From: Allomyces arbusculus | Lineage: Eukaryota; Blastocladiomycota; Blastocladiomycetes; Blastocladiales; Blastocladiaceae | Direction of reading: 5' to 3' | Length of the DNA: 64,000 bases | NCBI GenBank assembly: GCA_027604705.1 | Contig: JADHYV010000014.1 | Coordinates: 248,001 to 312,000 of the forward strand | Shown here: one piece after another, positions 46,901 to 58,952 of the stretch | Layout: each line of letters opens with the position of its first letter | How positions within the stretch are numbered: position 1 is the stretch's first letter | Translations under genes and position numbers: made by a program | Notes under the pieces: generated by a model | What the model was told of the DNA's origin: nothing | What the model saw: only the letters and a program-made list of their open reading frames with translations | Databases searched by the model: none

Positions 46901-49900
46901 CGCGTGCGCACCAGGTACTGCAAGTACGCGTTCGTCTCGTTCTCGTCGTGGTGGCCCTCGGGCGAGCCGGGCGGCCGCTGCGGTGCCGTGGCGGTGGCGG
47001 GCGGGGGCGTTTGCAGGCGCGGGACTGGTACCGCTGGCGCAGGGGACAGACCGAGCGGACAGACGGGCACGGGCGGCGCGTCGTGCGCGCTCTGGAACCC
47101 GTGTACGGCCGCATCCCGACCCTCTTCGTCGAGCGCGAGCGCGCGCGTCCCGATCTCGCGTCCACTCGCGAGCCCGAGCGCCATCCCGACCGTGACGGTC
47201 CGCGACCGCGTGCGGCGGCGGCGCGGTGGGGTCACCGTCTCAGCATCACTCCACGCCGTCGGCACCGGCACGACGACTGGCGGTTTCGGCGCCGGCGGGT
47301 CCCCGTCCCACCCGACGCGGCCGGACAAGAAGGGGATCGGCGGCGCCGACGTCGCGAGCCCAAACGCCGGGTCGGCCGCACGCTGGTACGGCGATCCGGC
47401 AGGTTCCTTGTGAATGCGGACGGCCGCAGCCGTGGCCGCAGCGCCCGCGGCGCCCGCGCGTTGCGGGACCGGCGGCATGTCGACAAGCGCGGCGGCCAAC
47501 GCGGGGGTCGCGCGCGGATCGGTCGCGGTGGCCGCGCGTGCGGCGCGGCGCGGGGTGCCGTGCACGAGCGACGCTGGCCCGGACCCGGAGCCCGCGGCCG
47601 CAGCGAGACTTGCGGGCGGGGTCATGGTCTCGCACAGGAGCAGCGCTGACGCGAGCGACGACGAGGCAGCGGGTGCGCCCAATCCGCCGGCGGCAGCGGA
47701 CGCGGCGATAGTACTGGCCGCGGCCGACGCGAATCCGGGCGGGAACATGTCAAAGTGCAATACCGTGGGTGAGGCCAAGTCCGATGCGTTCGTCGGCGAC
47801 GGCAGGCCCGGACTGAGCAGGGCCTGGTGGTCGCGGTTCGACGCCTGGGACTCGACCGACCAGTGGTCGTCCGAGTCCCCACCCTGCTGTGCGCCCGTGG
47901 TGGGCGAGTCGGGCGGTGCGTCGCCGCCATGTTCCGACATCGACGCGACGGTCGGTGCGGTCGATGCCGATCGTGTCGACGACGCGGGCGCGAGCGGCTG
48001 TGCGGCCATGAACAGGCGCACCGTGCGCCACTGCGGGCTGACGGGTGCGCCGAGCGGGACCATGGTGGGTGATTCCGGTCCTCCGAGTCTTGCGGGGATC
48101 GTCGTGGGCGACGCGTCGGCGCCCGTGGCGGAAAATGTGGGTGAACTCAAGGCCGACGTCGAGAGCGACTGGCTGCGCGGGCGGAAATGCGCGGGCGTGA
48201 GTGGGACGACGGCGTGCCGCGAGGTCGAGAGTGCAGCGTAGGCCGCGGTCGCGTCGGGCGTCGCTTCATACGCGGACATGTGCCGTGAACGCGCGGGGGC
48301 ACCACCGATGCTGCCAGCAGCGCTGCTTGGCATGACGGGCTCAGCCGTGTTCGCACTAAGGGCGCACATAGGCGGGCGGGAAGGGGACTCGGGCGGGTCG
48401 CCCGTGGTGCTGCTGCCAACAACAGCGACACGCACGGGAGACGGCGTCATGGGGGACTCGGATGCACACGAAAAGGCGCGCGCGTGCGGCACGTGCGTAG
48501 GACCGGGGAGTTGCGGGGTCGAAGGAAGCGAGCCAGGCGGGGAGGGAGCCCACATGAGCGCCGACGGAGTCGTGGGTGTGCCAACAATCGACGGAGGGCC
48601 GACCGTCGGACTGCCCATGGCCGACAGCGCACCCACCGAACTGGCGGGCGTTACCGTGGACGGCCGCCGCGACGACGTCGTCGAAATAAACAACTTGTGC
48701 TTATCCGACCCGGTCGCTGCCGACGATGCACCGTGACCCAGAGCCGGCGACGACGGCAAACTCGGCGCGGGCGACGCGTTCGTGGTCCCGCCACCACCGC
48801 TTCCACTACCAGCGCACGTCGCTCCACCCAGGCCGGGCACCATGGGCGCAAACGCAGACCGTTCGCGCGGCAAGTCAGCCACATCGCGCGCACCGGGCAT
48901 CGGCGACGACAGTGCCATCGCCGGCATCGTCTCAACGTGCGGGTGCATGTTCGGTCCCGGCGCGCCCGCGGCCATGAGCGGCGACACGAGCGGGCTGACG
49001 TTCCCGAAAAACGGTGTTGCCCCACCACGTGCGCGCACGGGCGATTCGGTCTCGGACCCCGACTGCGATGCGTTCGATCCATGCGATGCGGCCGCCTGTG
49101 CGGCCTGTGCGGCCTGAGCGGCGGCAGCGACTCCCGCAGGCGTGCTCGCGACCATGGCCGAGAGTGCCGCGCTCGCGGTGGCCGCGCTGCTGCTGCTGTA
49201 GGACGAGACCGACGAGGACGTGCTGTGCAGCGATGCCGACGAGGCGGTGCGCAGGACGCCCGGTGGGGTCGGCGGCGGGACAAACGCGGGTGGAGAAGAT
49301 GTCGCCGTATTGGGCGCGTTGGGCGGTCCTGGTGTGCCCTCAGGCAAGTGGTGCAAATGGTGCAGGATTGCGCGCTGCTCGAGCGAGACCGACCGCGCGT
49401 GCGTGCGTGGCGGGGTCGGCGACAGCGTACCTGCGGGTGAACCGCGCCCGGCTGTCGTGACCGGCGGCGTTGCCGCGGGCCGCGCCGTTTCCACCACGAC
49501 ATCTTCCTCCTCATCGGTCACGGGCGACGGATCCTCGCCGACATCCGCCAACGCAGCCGCAGGCAACCGTTCCGGCGAAATCGTGCGCAACCGTACCCTC
49601 CCCGTGCCCGCTACTGCCGGGTTCGCCGTCGCGTGCAACGTCGGCGACATGTTCGCTGCTGTCGTTGTGGTCGGAGCTGCCGGGAGCGGCGGCACGCTCG
49701 CTGCCGCGGCGGGTACAGCGTTCGGGTTCAGCGGTGACGGTTTGCGCGCCATATGCGGGCGCAACAATGCCTGCGCGACGCCCGCGGGAGTCCGAGGCCT
49801 CGCTTCCACTGCTACGTTGGCCAGACTGCCCGCCGACGACGCCGGGGTCGCCGACTGCGGCGATCCGTGCAGCGGGCCGGACCCGAGCATGTACGGTTTC

Positions 49901-50244
49901 GACGGCGCGTGTTGCGGGTGAGCGTCCATGTCCGGCAGGGACTCGGTGCGGTCATCGGCCGAAAGCCGGCGCGCGCGGTCGGCGGGCATGGGGAGCACGG
50001 GAAGCACGGGAGACGCGGATGGGAGCGCAGCGGCGGCGGGAACGGCTGGCGGACCGGCGAGCGAGGGTAGTGACGCGGTGCGCGGCGCGTCGCGGACGGC
50101 GTCGAGCGGGGACCGCGCGCGCGGTGCGGGTGCGGCGGGCGCGGCGCGTATCGCGGCTGCGGCGTCGGTTGTGGCCGCGTCGACGGACGGAGATCGCGCG
50201 CGCCGTGGCGGCGGCGGATTCGCGCGGAAAGCGCGGTCGGGCAT
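40316..50244 (-). CDS. RIM15: RIM15-type PAS / AGC kinase with C-terminal response-regulator receiver
   Basis: Three exons (50244-42771, 42689-40581, 40500-40316) give 3255 residues. The first 1800 are Ala/Pro/Ser-rich with a His-rich patch. A PAS-like domain (about 1880-1960, VSPLFAQILGFEPADLVGKR) is followed by a Cys/His module (LCHVCERHVPDFLFAVHNKI ... H) at about 2005, as in fungal Rim15. The AGC kinase has SRGAFGSVYLAKK (about 2373), MEYMNGGDCASLLKN, HRDLKPDNFLI (2485-2495), DFGLSRVGF, then an insert of about 115 residues before FAGTPDYLAPESILG (about 2626), also a Rim15/Greatwall trait. The receiver domain at about 3134-3255 has VLIADDNPIACKILETIL and the phospho-acceptor Asp in VIFMDVGMPILDGE. 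Rim15 links nutrient and stress signals to quiescence. The yeast protein is about 1770 residues; the extra length is mostly N-terminal low complexity. Confidence 0.93.
40911..40992 (-). repeat. Hexanucleotide coding repeat, (Glu-His)n
   Basis: About 13 units of GAGCAC (GCTCGT/GTGCTC on the plus strand) with a few substitutions encode alternating Glu-His in the region between the kinase and receiver domains of the RIM15-type protein. Confidence 0.9.
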
Positions 50245-51223
50245 GGCGGAGTCGATCGTATGCGATTGGCCGCGAGCGGGTGGGCGGGACTGGCGTAGCC
50301 GGCAGGGATCTGTGCGCGGGGCGGACTGGGCGGCGCGCGTACGTCGGTGGGCCGAGTCTAATCGCGATCACGGCGTGCTGTCAGTCTCCGTCGCTCCGCT
50401 CGCGCCAGCTGGGCCGACTTTCCCGTCCAACGGCAATCCACGCCGCGCCAAGCACCGACGCCGTCGTGGCACACTGCCGTTGCGGACCGCTACTTCACGC
50501 GCGCGTCCGGTTCAGAGGCAGTCCAGCGGCGCGCTTGGCACGGGCGTCCTCGGCCTGGTTTCTTCACCAAGTGCACACTCACCTCAACACCTCAGCACCA
50601 CCGCTGACAACGATGCGTGACTTGACCCGGCAAATGAGATGCAGCGGGTCGGGTTGTGCGCGTGCGTGTGCACGGCTCGCGGCAGACGAGCACCGGCAGA
50701 TGCAGGAGCTGATACGACCGGGTGTGTGGGTGCCGGTCGAGCTTGCTTGATCTTGATCCAAGAGCGAGCTGTGGGGGGTTCGGGCGTCGTGAGTGGGGCG
50801 CCGTGCGCGGGAGAGGGGCCGGTCGCTGGTCGCGGCGAGGAAGCGAGTTGCACGGCGGAGTGGAGGGCGGGCGGCCGCGCCGGCAGTGTCGAGGGTGACG
50901 AAGGAGGAGCGCGGCCACAAACGAGAAGCGAAACGAGAACGAAGTCACCCGACACACACGAATGGCCCCGACCGTCGTTCGTCACGAGCTGGGAGCCACG
51001 CAGCCGCGTGAGCTGCTGGACCTCTGCGCGCTGGGGCGACGCGCACGTGGCTTGCTGTTCCACGACACGTGCTCGACCAAGACGATCGTCTGCACCACCA
51101 CGACACGGCTCTGACCACGACCACGCCGAGGTCACCGTCGCGACCACCACCACCGCGACGAGACGGCACGGCGGCGGCCACAGTGGCATTGCCCTCCCCA
51201 CCGCCTCTCCGGCGCCCGCAACC
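50245..51223. promoter_or_regulatory. 1.0-kb divergent region, RIM15 / coiled-coil gene
   Basis: Spacer between start codons at 50244 (-) and 51224 (+). The frame of the coiled-coil protein stays open upstream to about 50639, but that part is low complexity and not supported. No repeat or RNA gene was recognised. Confidence 0.4.
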
Positions 51224-53884
51224 ATGACCGCCGCCGCCAAACCCGCCAGCACCCCATCGCGGCCCCTGACGCGCGCGGCCAAGCGCGCGTCGGGCGTCGA
51301 CCTCGACACGCCTGCCGCGACCCCATCGAGCCCGTCGGCTCCGACGCCCCCACCTGCCAAGCGCACGCGCCGTGCCGCGACCATGCCGGCAGTGCCCGCG
51401 CCCGTCGCTGAAGAACATGCGGCTACGGAAGAGGAGGAGCCGGCCGTGGAGCTGCCGCCCACGACCGCGTCTGCGCCCGCTGCAACGCATTCCGTCAACA
51501 GCAATGCGGACGACGACGAGGAGGTATCGGACCTGTCGGACTTTGAGGTTTTCGAAGCGCGTGTCAGTAAGCTCGAGCTGCATGGCTCCCCGACCAAGCC
51601 GACGACGGCCAAGGCTGCCGTGACGGCGACACCGGCGCGCGCGACGCGGTCGCAGGCGGCGGCGGCCGCTGCTGCTGCTGCGAGTCACGCCGACTCGACC
51701 CCGTCGTCGCGCGTGTCGCCCTCATCCACGCCGCTCACGCCCGCCGGCCGGCCGCGCCGTCCTGCCGCGCACCGCAAACCCGACACGACTCCGTCCGCAC
51801 CTGCCGCGTCCAAACCCGCCAAGGGCAGGAAGCAGCCCAAGCCCAAACAACCTGCCGCCGCCAGGTCCAAGTCGAAACCCCCCATGAGCCCCGTCGAGTC
51901 AACTTCCACCGGCACCCCCGGGACGGCCGCGAATGGCGTGCCGCATCCCGCGACCCCGAGTCCCGGGCCCGGCAAGCGCAAGCTCGACGACCGTGTGCAG
52001 GCATTGCTCGAGGAAGCACAAGCGCGCGCGCGCGACTTGGACGCGGACCTCGATGCCGCGACTGCGCAACTCGCCGCGTCGCGCAGGCGCGAGACCGCGC
52101 TGCAGGCGGAACTCGACCGCGTGAAGCGCGAAATGCATTTCGCACGCGACCACGACCGCGGCGCGCGGCACCGCGTGCACCAGCTGGAAGTAGATTTGGC
52201 GGCGGAGCGCGAGGCGGCCGCGGCGTTGCGCAAGAAAGCCGAGACGCTCGAGACGCAATTGCTCAAGGCCGAGGCCGCGCGCGCGGCCGACGTGAAGGTG
52301 CGCGGTGCGTACCAGATCGACTTGAGTCCGACGAAAGTCTCGCAGGCCTTGGATGATTTGGGGCTGCGAATGCCTGTGGTCGTCCGCGCGATCATGAAGG
52401 AGCAGTCGCGCGACGTGCAGGCAAAAGTGGACGAGGTAGTGGTGGCCGAATTGCGCGCGAAAGCGAACGAGGAGCTGCCGCAGTTCACGCTGTCCAAGTC
52501 GCAGCGCGACAAGTACCTCGGCGGCCTGATGTACCGTGTGCTGATGGCGCAGTTTGCGTCGAACGCGAATCCGGTCACCGCGCAAATTCACGCGCTCGCT
52601 AATGCGTTCCAGACGCTGTTTACCGCGGCGGAGGGGGGCGCGCAGACGGCAATGCAGACGGCGTGGGACCGGTCGCGCGCGGCCGTCGAGCGGCACTGGG
52701 CGCAGGTCGCGATGGTCCCGGATTTGCACGCGCAGCCAAGCTGGGCGGGGTTTTACGAGACCGTAATCGCGGCTCTGCGCGCGGCGCTCGAGCTGCGGCA
52801 CGTGCAGGTTCCCGACCAACTCGTCGCTGACAAGTTGGTCCCGCTCGTGCGCGCCGCCGCGCGGCTGTGGTACCTGACGCAGGCGGTGGACTCGGAGTGG
52901 GTGATTGCGTTCCCGGACGACGTGGCGCGCATTGACGCGGACCGGATCAAGGCTGATAATGCCGCGCGGCTCGTGGATGGGGTAGGGGCCGATGGGCCGG
53001 GCAAGTCGGTATTTGTCCTATTTGCGACGGCGCCGATGATCGTGATTGGCAAGGAACAGGACGCGCCGCTCGTGTTTAAGGCCGAAGGGGTACGGCTCGA
53101 CGTCTCGGACCCGGAAGCCGTGGCTGCGGCTGCAGCCGCGGCGGCGGATGAGGAAGTGGAAGCTCCTGCGGTATCGGCGCTCAACGGGTTGGTCCAACCA
53201 CCGACGTCCGCGCCGCACCAGCACGCCGCCGGCGGCAGCGCGCACGCGCCGGACCCGCTCGAGGACCCGATGCCGACCCCACCGCCGCCTGCACCTATCG
53301 ATGACGACGACGACGATCTCGAAATCATGCCGATCGGAGCGGCATCCAGCGCCGCCGCGACCCCGGCCGCGGCGCACCCGTCGTCGCCGCTCGTCGACGT
53401 GGACGTGACCATGGACGACTTGCCCGTAGACCGGCCGTCGTCGGCGATGTCGGGCTCGCAGCCGTTTTTCACGGCGCCGAGCGCAGTCGGTGATTTTGAT
53501 GTGGAGGGAGACGATCAGGACGTGGAGATGGCCGGCGGTGCTGGTGCGGCGGGATCGACGGGCGCGGGCCTGCTCGCACAGCTCGGTGCTAGCGCAATGC
53601 TCGTTGCAAACACGGCAGTTGCGCCGGCACCGGCATCTGGTCTCGCGCCGTCCGTGATGGTCCCCGCTCCGGCCTCAGCACGCGCGCCCGTTCCGGCGGC
53701 CCTCGCCGTGGCCGAGGGACGCGCATTCGACGCAGTTCTGCATGAGATGATTGGTCCAGTGATGGCGGCGCAAGCGGCGGCGGTGGCGGCGGCCGCTCCC
53801 GCCCCGGTCGGGTCGGCTGGTGTGGAGACGAACGATATGGAGATGAGCGAGGCCGAGCCGCTGCCGACCGCGCCGCCGTCGTAG
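51224..53884 (+). CDS. Unrecognised coiled-coil protein, probably nuclear
   Basis: A single exon of 886 residues from an ATG in context ACC-ATG-A. The first 240 residues are disordered-looking, Ala/Pro/Thr-rich and basic, with likely nuclear localisation signals (PPAKRTRRAA, KPAKGRKQPKPK). A long coiled coil (about 255-360, LDDRVQALLEEAQARARDL ...) leads into a helical region (about 365-600) with LSPTKVSQALDDLGLRMPVV, SKSQRDKYLGGLMYRVLMA and AVDSEWVIAFPDDVARIDAD. That region is well ordered and could be a conserved domain I do not know. The C-terminal 280 residues are Ala-rich with acidic clusters (IDDDDDDLEIMPIG). Nuclear scaffold, kinetochore or chromatin roles are all conceivable and unsupported. 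It is divergent from RIM15 and upstream of the Ca2+-ATPase on the same strand. Confidence 0.65.
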   Translation: MTAAAKPASTPSRPLTRAAKRASGVDLDTPAATPSSPSAPTPPPAKRTRRAATMPAVPAPVAEEHAATEEEEPAVELPPTTASAPAATHSVNSNADDDEEVSDLSDFEVFEARVSKLELHGSPTKPTTAKAAVTATPARATRSQAAAAAAAAASHADSTPSSRVSPSSTPLTPAGRPRRPAAHRKPDTTPSAPAASKPAKGRKQPKPKQPAAARSKSKPPMSPVESTSTGTPGTAANGVPHPATPSPGPGKRKLDDRVQALLEEAQARARDLDADLDAATAQLAASRRRETALQAELDRVKREMHFARDHDRGARHRVHQLEVDLAAEREAAAALRKKAETLETQLLKAEAARAADVKVRGAYQIDLSPTKVSQALDDLGLRMPVVVRAIMKEQSRDVQAKVDEVVVAELRAKANEELPQFTLSKSQRDKYLGGLMYRVLMAQFASNANPVTAQIHALANAFQTLFTAAEGGAQTAMQTAWDRSRAAVERHWAQVAMVPDLHAQPSWAGFYETVIAALRAALELRHVQVPDQLVADKLVPLVRAAARLWYLTQAVDSEWVIAFPDDVARIDADRIKADNAARLVDGVGADGPGKSVFVLFATAPMIVIGKEQDAPLVFKAEGVRLDVSDPEAVAAAAAAAADEEVEAPAVSALNGLVQPPTSAPHQHAAGGSAHAPDPLEDPMPTPPPPAPIDDDDDDLEIMPIGAASSAAATPAAAHPSSPLVDVDVTMDDLPVDRPSSAMSGSQPFFTAPSAVGDFDVEGDDQDVEMAGGAGAAGSTGAGLLAQLGASAMLVANTAVAPAPASGLAPSVMVPAPASARAPVPAALAVAEGRAFDAVLHEMIGPVMAAQAAAVAAAAPAPVGSAGVETNDMEMSEAEPLPTAPPS

Positions 53885-54365
53885 TGACCGTGCGCCGCGT
53901 CGTGTGTGTGCTTGATCGTGTTGCTCCGGTTGACCAAGATTGGTGTATTTAAGCTTCGAAGAATGATTTTTGTAACTTGCGCGTGACATGCGTTTCTACG
54001 TGACTTGCACGAGTGGTCTCGCGGCGTGTCTCCCACGTCCATCTTCGCGCGCCATGCGAGCACGCGACGGCGACGCTGCCGCTGCATCTGCACGAGCTGC
54101 ACGGCGGCACATCGCGCATCCACGCGTGGCCTCGCCCGGACTCGGACGCGCCTGAGCTCTGCGCTCGCACCCGATCAGCGCCGGAAATTCGACTCGTCTC
54201 GCCTCGTCAATCGGGCCTCGGCCTGGACCCCAAACCGCATTCGCTCGCGTGCCGTCCGTCAGTCCGCCTTTTGCCGCCCGCAAGTGCCGGCACCGCACCA
54301 CACCACACCCGCACCTCATCGACGCTCGCGCGCTCTTTGCCCGCCATCACCCACCGCCATCCGCC
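53885..54365. promoter_or_regulatory. Intergenic region upstream of the Ca2+-ATPase
   Basis: 480 bp. AT-rich just after the coiled-coil gene (about 53930-54000, likely 3' UTR), then C-rich toward the ATPase start (likely promoter and 5' leader). No gene was recognised. Confidence 0.4.
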
Positions 54366-57300
54366 ATGCCGCCGCCGACCAAGTACCTGCGTCTCGACGC
54401 CGGCAGCAGCCGCGCCGCCGCCATCGACGACGACGACCACGACGCCATTGCGCTCGACGTACCGCTCCCGTCCTCGCCGACCCGCGCGCCCCTCCCTCCA
54501 CCACCCGTGATCGTCGCGAACCCCGACTCTCCGTCCCCACCCGCGGGATCCGGGTTTTCCGTGACCGTCGCGGCGCTCACGCACCTGATCGACCCCAAGG
54601 ACCCGGCGCACCTCGCCTCGCTCGGTGGTCCCGCCGGCGTATGCCGCGCGCTGCGCGTCGACCCGAAGCGGGGCCTGTGCCCCCCGCTGGCCGGATACGA
54701 TCCACCGTCGGTCGTGCATGCGCGAGCGGTGCATGATGCCAAGGCCAAGAGCTGGACCGCGAAGGTGCGCCGGGTGCCGGCTTTTGTGCCGCCGCCGGGC
54801 GCGGGGGGTAGGCGCATGAGTGGTGCGGTGGGCGGAGGAAGGGAGGAGGTGGGGCCGCCGCCGACGCGCGAGGAAGAGGAAATGGCGCGCCGGGATATGG
54901 AGGAGCGGGTGGCCGTGTTTGGCGCGAATCGGTTGCCGGAGGTCAAGATGGACTCGATTTTTGGTGCGCTGGACTCGATTTTTCCGATGCTGGATCACGG
55001 GCGATGAACTGACCTGCGTACGCGCCACGGTGGTCATGTGTAGAGCTCATGTGGGCGGCATTACAGGACCGGACCCTGGTACGCAGCGCGCGGTTCCTCG
55101 GGACGGCATTCTCGGCATTCACGCTACGACGACCCTGACCCACGCGTCGCTCTCTCCAGATCATGCTCACGATCGCCGCCATCGTCTCGCTCGCGCTTGG
55201 CCTGTACGAGGACTTTGGCATGCACCAGGACGACGTGCAACACGAGAAAGTCAAGTGGGTCGAAGGTGTCGCTATCATTGTTGCGGTCCTGATTGTCGTG
55301 CTCGTCGCGTCGGTCAACGACTGGCAAAAGGAGCGCCAATTCCGCGCGCTCTCCGCCAAAGTCGACGACCGTACCGTCAAGGTCCTGCGCCACGGTGCCG
55401 TGACGCGGATCTCGGTGTATGACATCTTGGTCGGCGACGTGCTCACGCTCGAGCCGGGTGATATCTTGCCCGTCGACGGCGTGTTTTTGCATGGGCATGG
55501 GCTGCGGTGTGACGAGTCGGCGGCGACGGGCGAGTCGGATGCGATTCGCAAGGTACAAACACGCAATTTGCTGCTTCTTTTTGAGGGAGAACGTCGGGCT
55601 CATTGTTTGGTGCGCGTATTAGGGCCCGGATCACGACATGTTTTTGTTGAGCGGGAGCAAGGTGATCGAGGGGACGGGCCTGTGCATTGTCACGGCTGTC
55701 GGCGTCAACTCGCTCCACGGGCGCACCATGATGTGTACGCAGACGCTCTTGCTCGTGCCCTTTCTTGTTGTACTTGCTGATGACTCGTATTGCGTAGCGA
55801 TGCGCACCGAGGACACGGAGACGCCGCTGCAGGTCAAGCTCAACGAGCTGGCCGAGCAAATCGCCAAGCTCGGCATGGCCGCTGCGAGTCTGATCCTGGT
55901 CGTCTTGCTCATCAAGTACCTGGCTGTCACGGGCACGCAGGGCGGGTTCGTCGACGGGCCAAACAAGCAGTCGCCCGCCAAGATTCTCGAGTCGATTACA
56001 CAGGTACGATTCGACGTGGTGAACACTTCTCGGAGCTCGCTCTCTGACTGATCTGCGGCGCTGTAGATTTTCATCACGACCATCACGGTGCTCGTCGTGG
56101 CCGTCCCCGAAGGACTACCATTGGCCGTGACTCTGTCGCTTGCCTTCGCCACCAAAAAAATGCTCGCCGACAACAACCTCGTCCGCGTGCTCGCCGCGTG
56201 CGAAGTCATGGGCAACGCGACGACCATTTGCTCCGACAAGACCGGCACGCTTACGCAGAACCGCATGACCGTCGTCAAGGGCCGGTTCGGCGCGCCGAAG
56301 CCCAACGTGCGCGCACAGGCCACCGTCTCAGACTCGTCTCCCACCAGACCGACCTCGCCCTCGTCCGATCTGACCTCACCTGACGACGTCCCGCGCCTCC
56401 GCGCATTGATCGACGACCCGCGGCTATGGCTCCTCCTGCAGGACGCGATCGCCATCAACTCGACCGCATTCGAAGACGTCGACCCGAAAACCGGCGCAAA
56501 AGTCCTGATCGGGTCCAAGACCGAGACCGCGTTACTCGAATTGCAGCAGGCGGCTGGTGGGCCCGCATTCACGACCGCGCGTGCGGGCGCCGAGATCGTA
56601 CACATTTACCCGTTCTCGTCGGCGTCCAAGTGGATGGGCACGGTCCAGGCCCTCGGGCCGAACGCGGCCTGCAGCCACCGGCTACACGTCAAGGGGGCCG
56701 CGGAAATTGTGCTCGCGCACTGTTCGGCAACGTACGTCCGCGGTGTCGGACCCGTGGACATGACGCCCGCGCATATTGCGGAATGGACATCGACGATTCA
56801 GAAGTACGCCGCGGAAAGTCTGCGCGCGATCGCGCTCGCGTATATGGACGTCGCGCCGGACACGTTGCCGGACGACTTGGCGACACACGCACCGCTCGGG
56901 ACCGCGGTGGCTGGGAATGTGGCCGACGGGACGCGTACGCCGCAGCCCTCCACCCCAGCGCGGTCGACCAACGACCTCGCGCCTAAGTCGCTGGCCGTGC
57001 AGGGCAGCTCGCAGCTCGCCATGTCAGACCTGCTCCCGCGACTCGAGACGCCGCTCGGGTCTGCGACCGCCCTCAATTCGAGCGGTCCAACCGACTCCAC
57101 GACCGTTGCGAGCCCCGCCACCACCGACGCGTGGTGCCGCCCCGTCCCGGCCGAGCACCGCAACCGCGTCCCCACCTCGACCGGCCAACTGGTACTGCTC
57201 GCGGTGGTCGGGATCGAGGACCCGCTGCGTCCGGGCGTGACCGAGGCCGTCGACGCGTGCCAGCGCGCGGGGGTGTTTGTGCGCATGGTCACGGGGGATA

Positions 57301-58825
57301 ACTTGACGACGGCGCGCTCGATTGCGGCCAAGTGCGGGATTTATTCCAAGGGCGGGATCGTCATGGAGGGGCGCGCGTTCCGCAAGTTGTCGAAGGATCA
57401 GATGGATAAGGTGCTGCCGCGGCTGCAGGTGCTGGCGCGGTCGTCGCCGCTGGATAAGCAGGTGTTGGTGGATCGGCTCAAGGCGTTGGGGGAGACGGTC
57501 GCGGTGACCGGGGATGGAACGAATGATGGGTACGTGAGGCCGCCGACTTTACTTACTCCTCGCTGATGCGCGACGCTTGTGCGTTTCTAGACCAGCGCTC
57601 AAGATGGCCGATGTCGGGTTCAGCATGGGCATTTCCGGGACCGAGGTGGCCAAGGAAGCTTCGTCGATCATCTTACTCGACGACAACTTCTCGAGTATCG
57701 TCAAGGCCATGCTCTGGGGCCGGTCGGTCAACGACTCCGTCAAGAAATTCCTGCAGTTCCAGCTGACAGTCAACATTACGGCCGTGGTTCTCACGCTTAT
57801 CACGGCCGTTGTCTCGAACGAGGAAAAATCAATTCTTACGGCCGTGCAGCTATTGTGGGTCAACCTGATCATGGACTCGCTCGCGGCACTCGCGCTCGCG
57901 ACGGAACCGCCGCAGCGCGAGTTGCTCGACCGACATCCGGACCCGAAATCGGCGCCGCTGATTACCTACTCGATGTGGAAAATGGTGACCGGCCAGGCGG
58001 TGTTCCAGATCGTCGTCAACTTGCTTGCACTTTATGTCGGGCCGCTGGTCCTGCAGGACGAGACGGTACTGCGCACGGTCGTCTTCAACAGCTTTATTTT
58101 CTTGCAGATTTTCAACGAGATCAAGTACGTTTTTGTCATTTTTTCTCACCGCGCCCATCTGCACTGATCTACCCGCCCTGCTTCCCACGACCAATAGCTG
58201 CCGGCACCTGACCAACGACCTGAACGTGTTCCGTGGCATCGGTAACAACAAGTACTTTGTCTCGATTTTGCTCCTGACCATTATCCTGCAAGTGATCATC
58301 GTCGAGCTCGGCGGGTCGGCGTTCCACACGGTCCCGCTCAACGTCGCGCAATGGCTCTTCTGCATCGGCATCGGATTCCTGTCGATCCCGATGGGCGCAT
58401 TGATCCGCGTCCTACCCGACTGGTTCTACGTCGAGCCCCCGACCGACCGTGTTTTCTTGACAAAGGAACGGCTGCGGTGGCTGCACACGGTTTCGCAGAT
58501 TCAAACGCAGTTAAAAGTTTTCAAGGCACTGCGCGGCGCACAGCGCGTGGATATGGCCTCGAATGTGCTCACGATGCCCGCGGGCAACTCGCGGCACTCG
58601 ATTTTCACGTCGACCACGGGATTGCCATCGGCGCAGCAGCAGCAGCCGGCGTCGCCGCCAGGATCGAGGCAATTGGTCCCGGATGCGGTCAAGGTCGCGG
58701 TGATTGGGGGGGCCATGGCCAAAGCCGGGGTCCGTGGCGACGCGGATGGGCGCGGGCAGGAATTGCACGCGGCGGATTTGGGCGCGAGCGGCGTCGGCAA
58801 GAACGGGTACTTCAGTTTGGAGTAG
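54366..58825 (+). CDS. PMC1: PMCA/PMC1-type P2B Ca2+-ATPase with calmodulin-binding-like tail
   Basis: Eight exons (54366-54963, 55044-55078, 55160-55552, 55623-55734, 55798-56003, 56067-57529, 57591-58124, 58198-58825) give 1322 residues. It should export Ca2+ from the cytosol across the plasma or vacuolar membrane. Motifs in order are FGANRLPE, LQDRTLIMLTIAAIVSLALG (M1), ATGESDAIRK, GRTMMSMRTEDTETPLQ, AVPEGLPLAVT (M4), DKTGTLTQNRMTVV (about 504), GDGTNDGPALKMADVGFSMG (about 929), LLWVNLIMDSLAALALATEPP (M6). A Pro/Ser/Thr-rich insert of about 100 residues lies in the N/P domain (around 820-870). Near 1204-1230 the tail reads LRWLHTVSQIQTQLKVFKAL, strikingly like the calmodulin-binding autoinhibitory segment of animal PMCA pumps, followed by SRHSIF. 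Yeast Pmc1 lacks such a tail. Confidence 0.95.
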
Positions 58826-58952
58826 GACGAGCGAGACTGGAGGTTGCGGGCGGGTGGGGACTGCATGGCGTGCCGTTGGTGGCCGGCAAATCGATACCGG
58901 CAAATTGATACACACACTTTGGAACGAATGGGATGGCATTTACAATGGAGAA

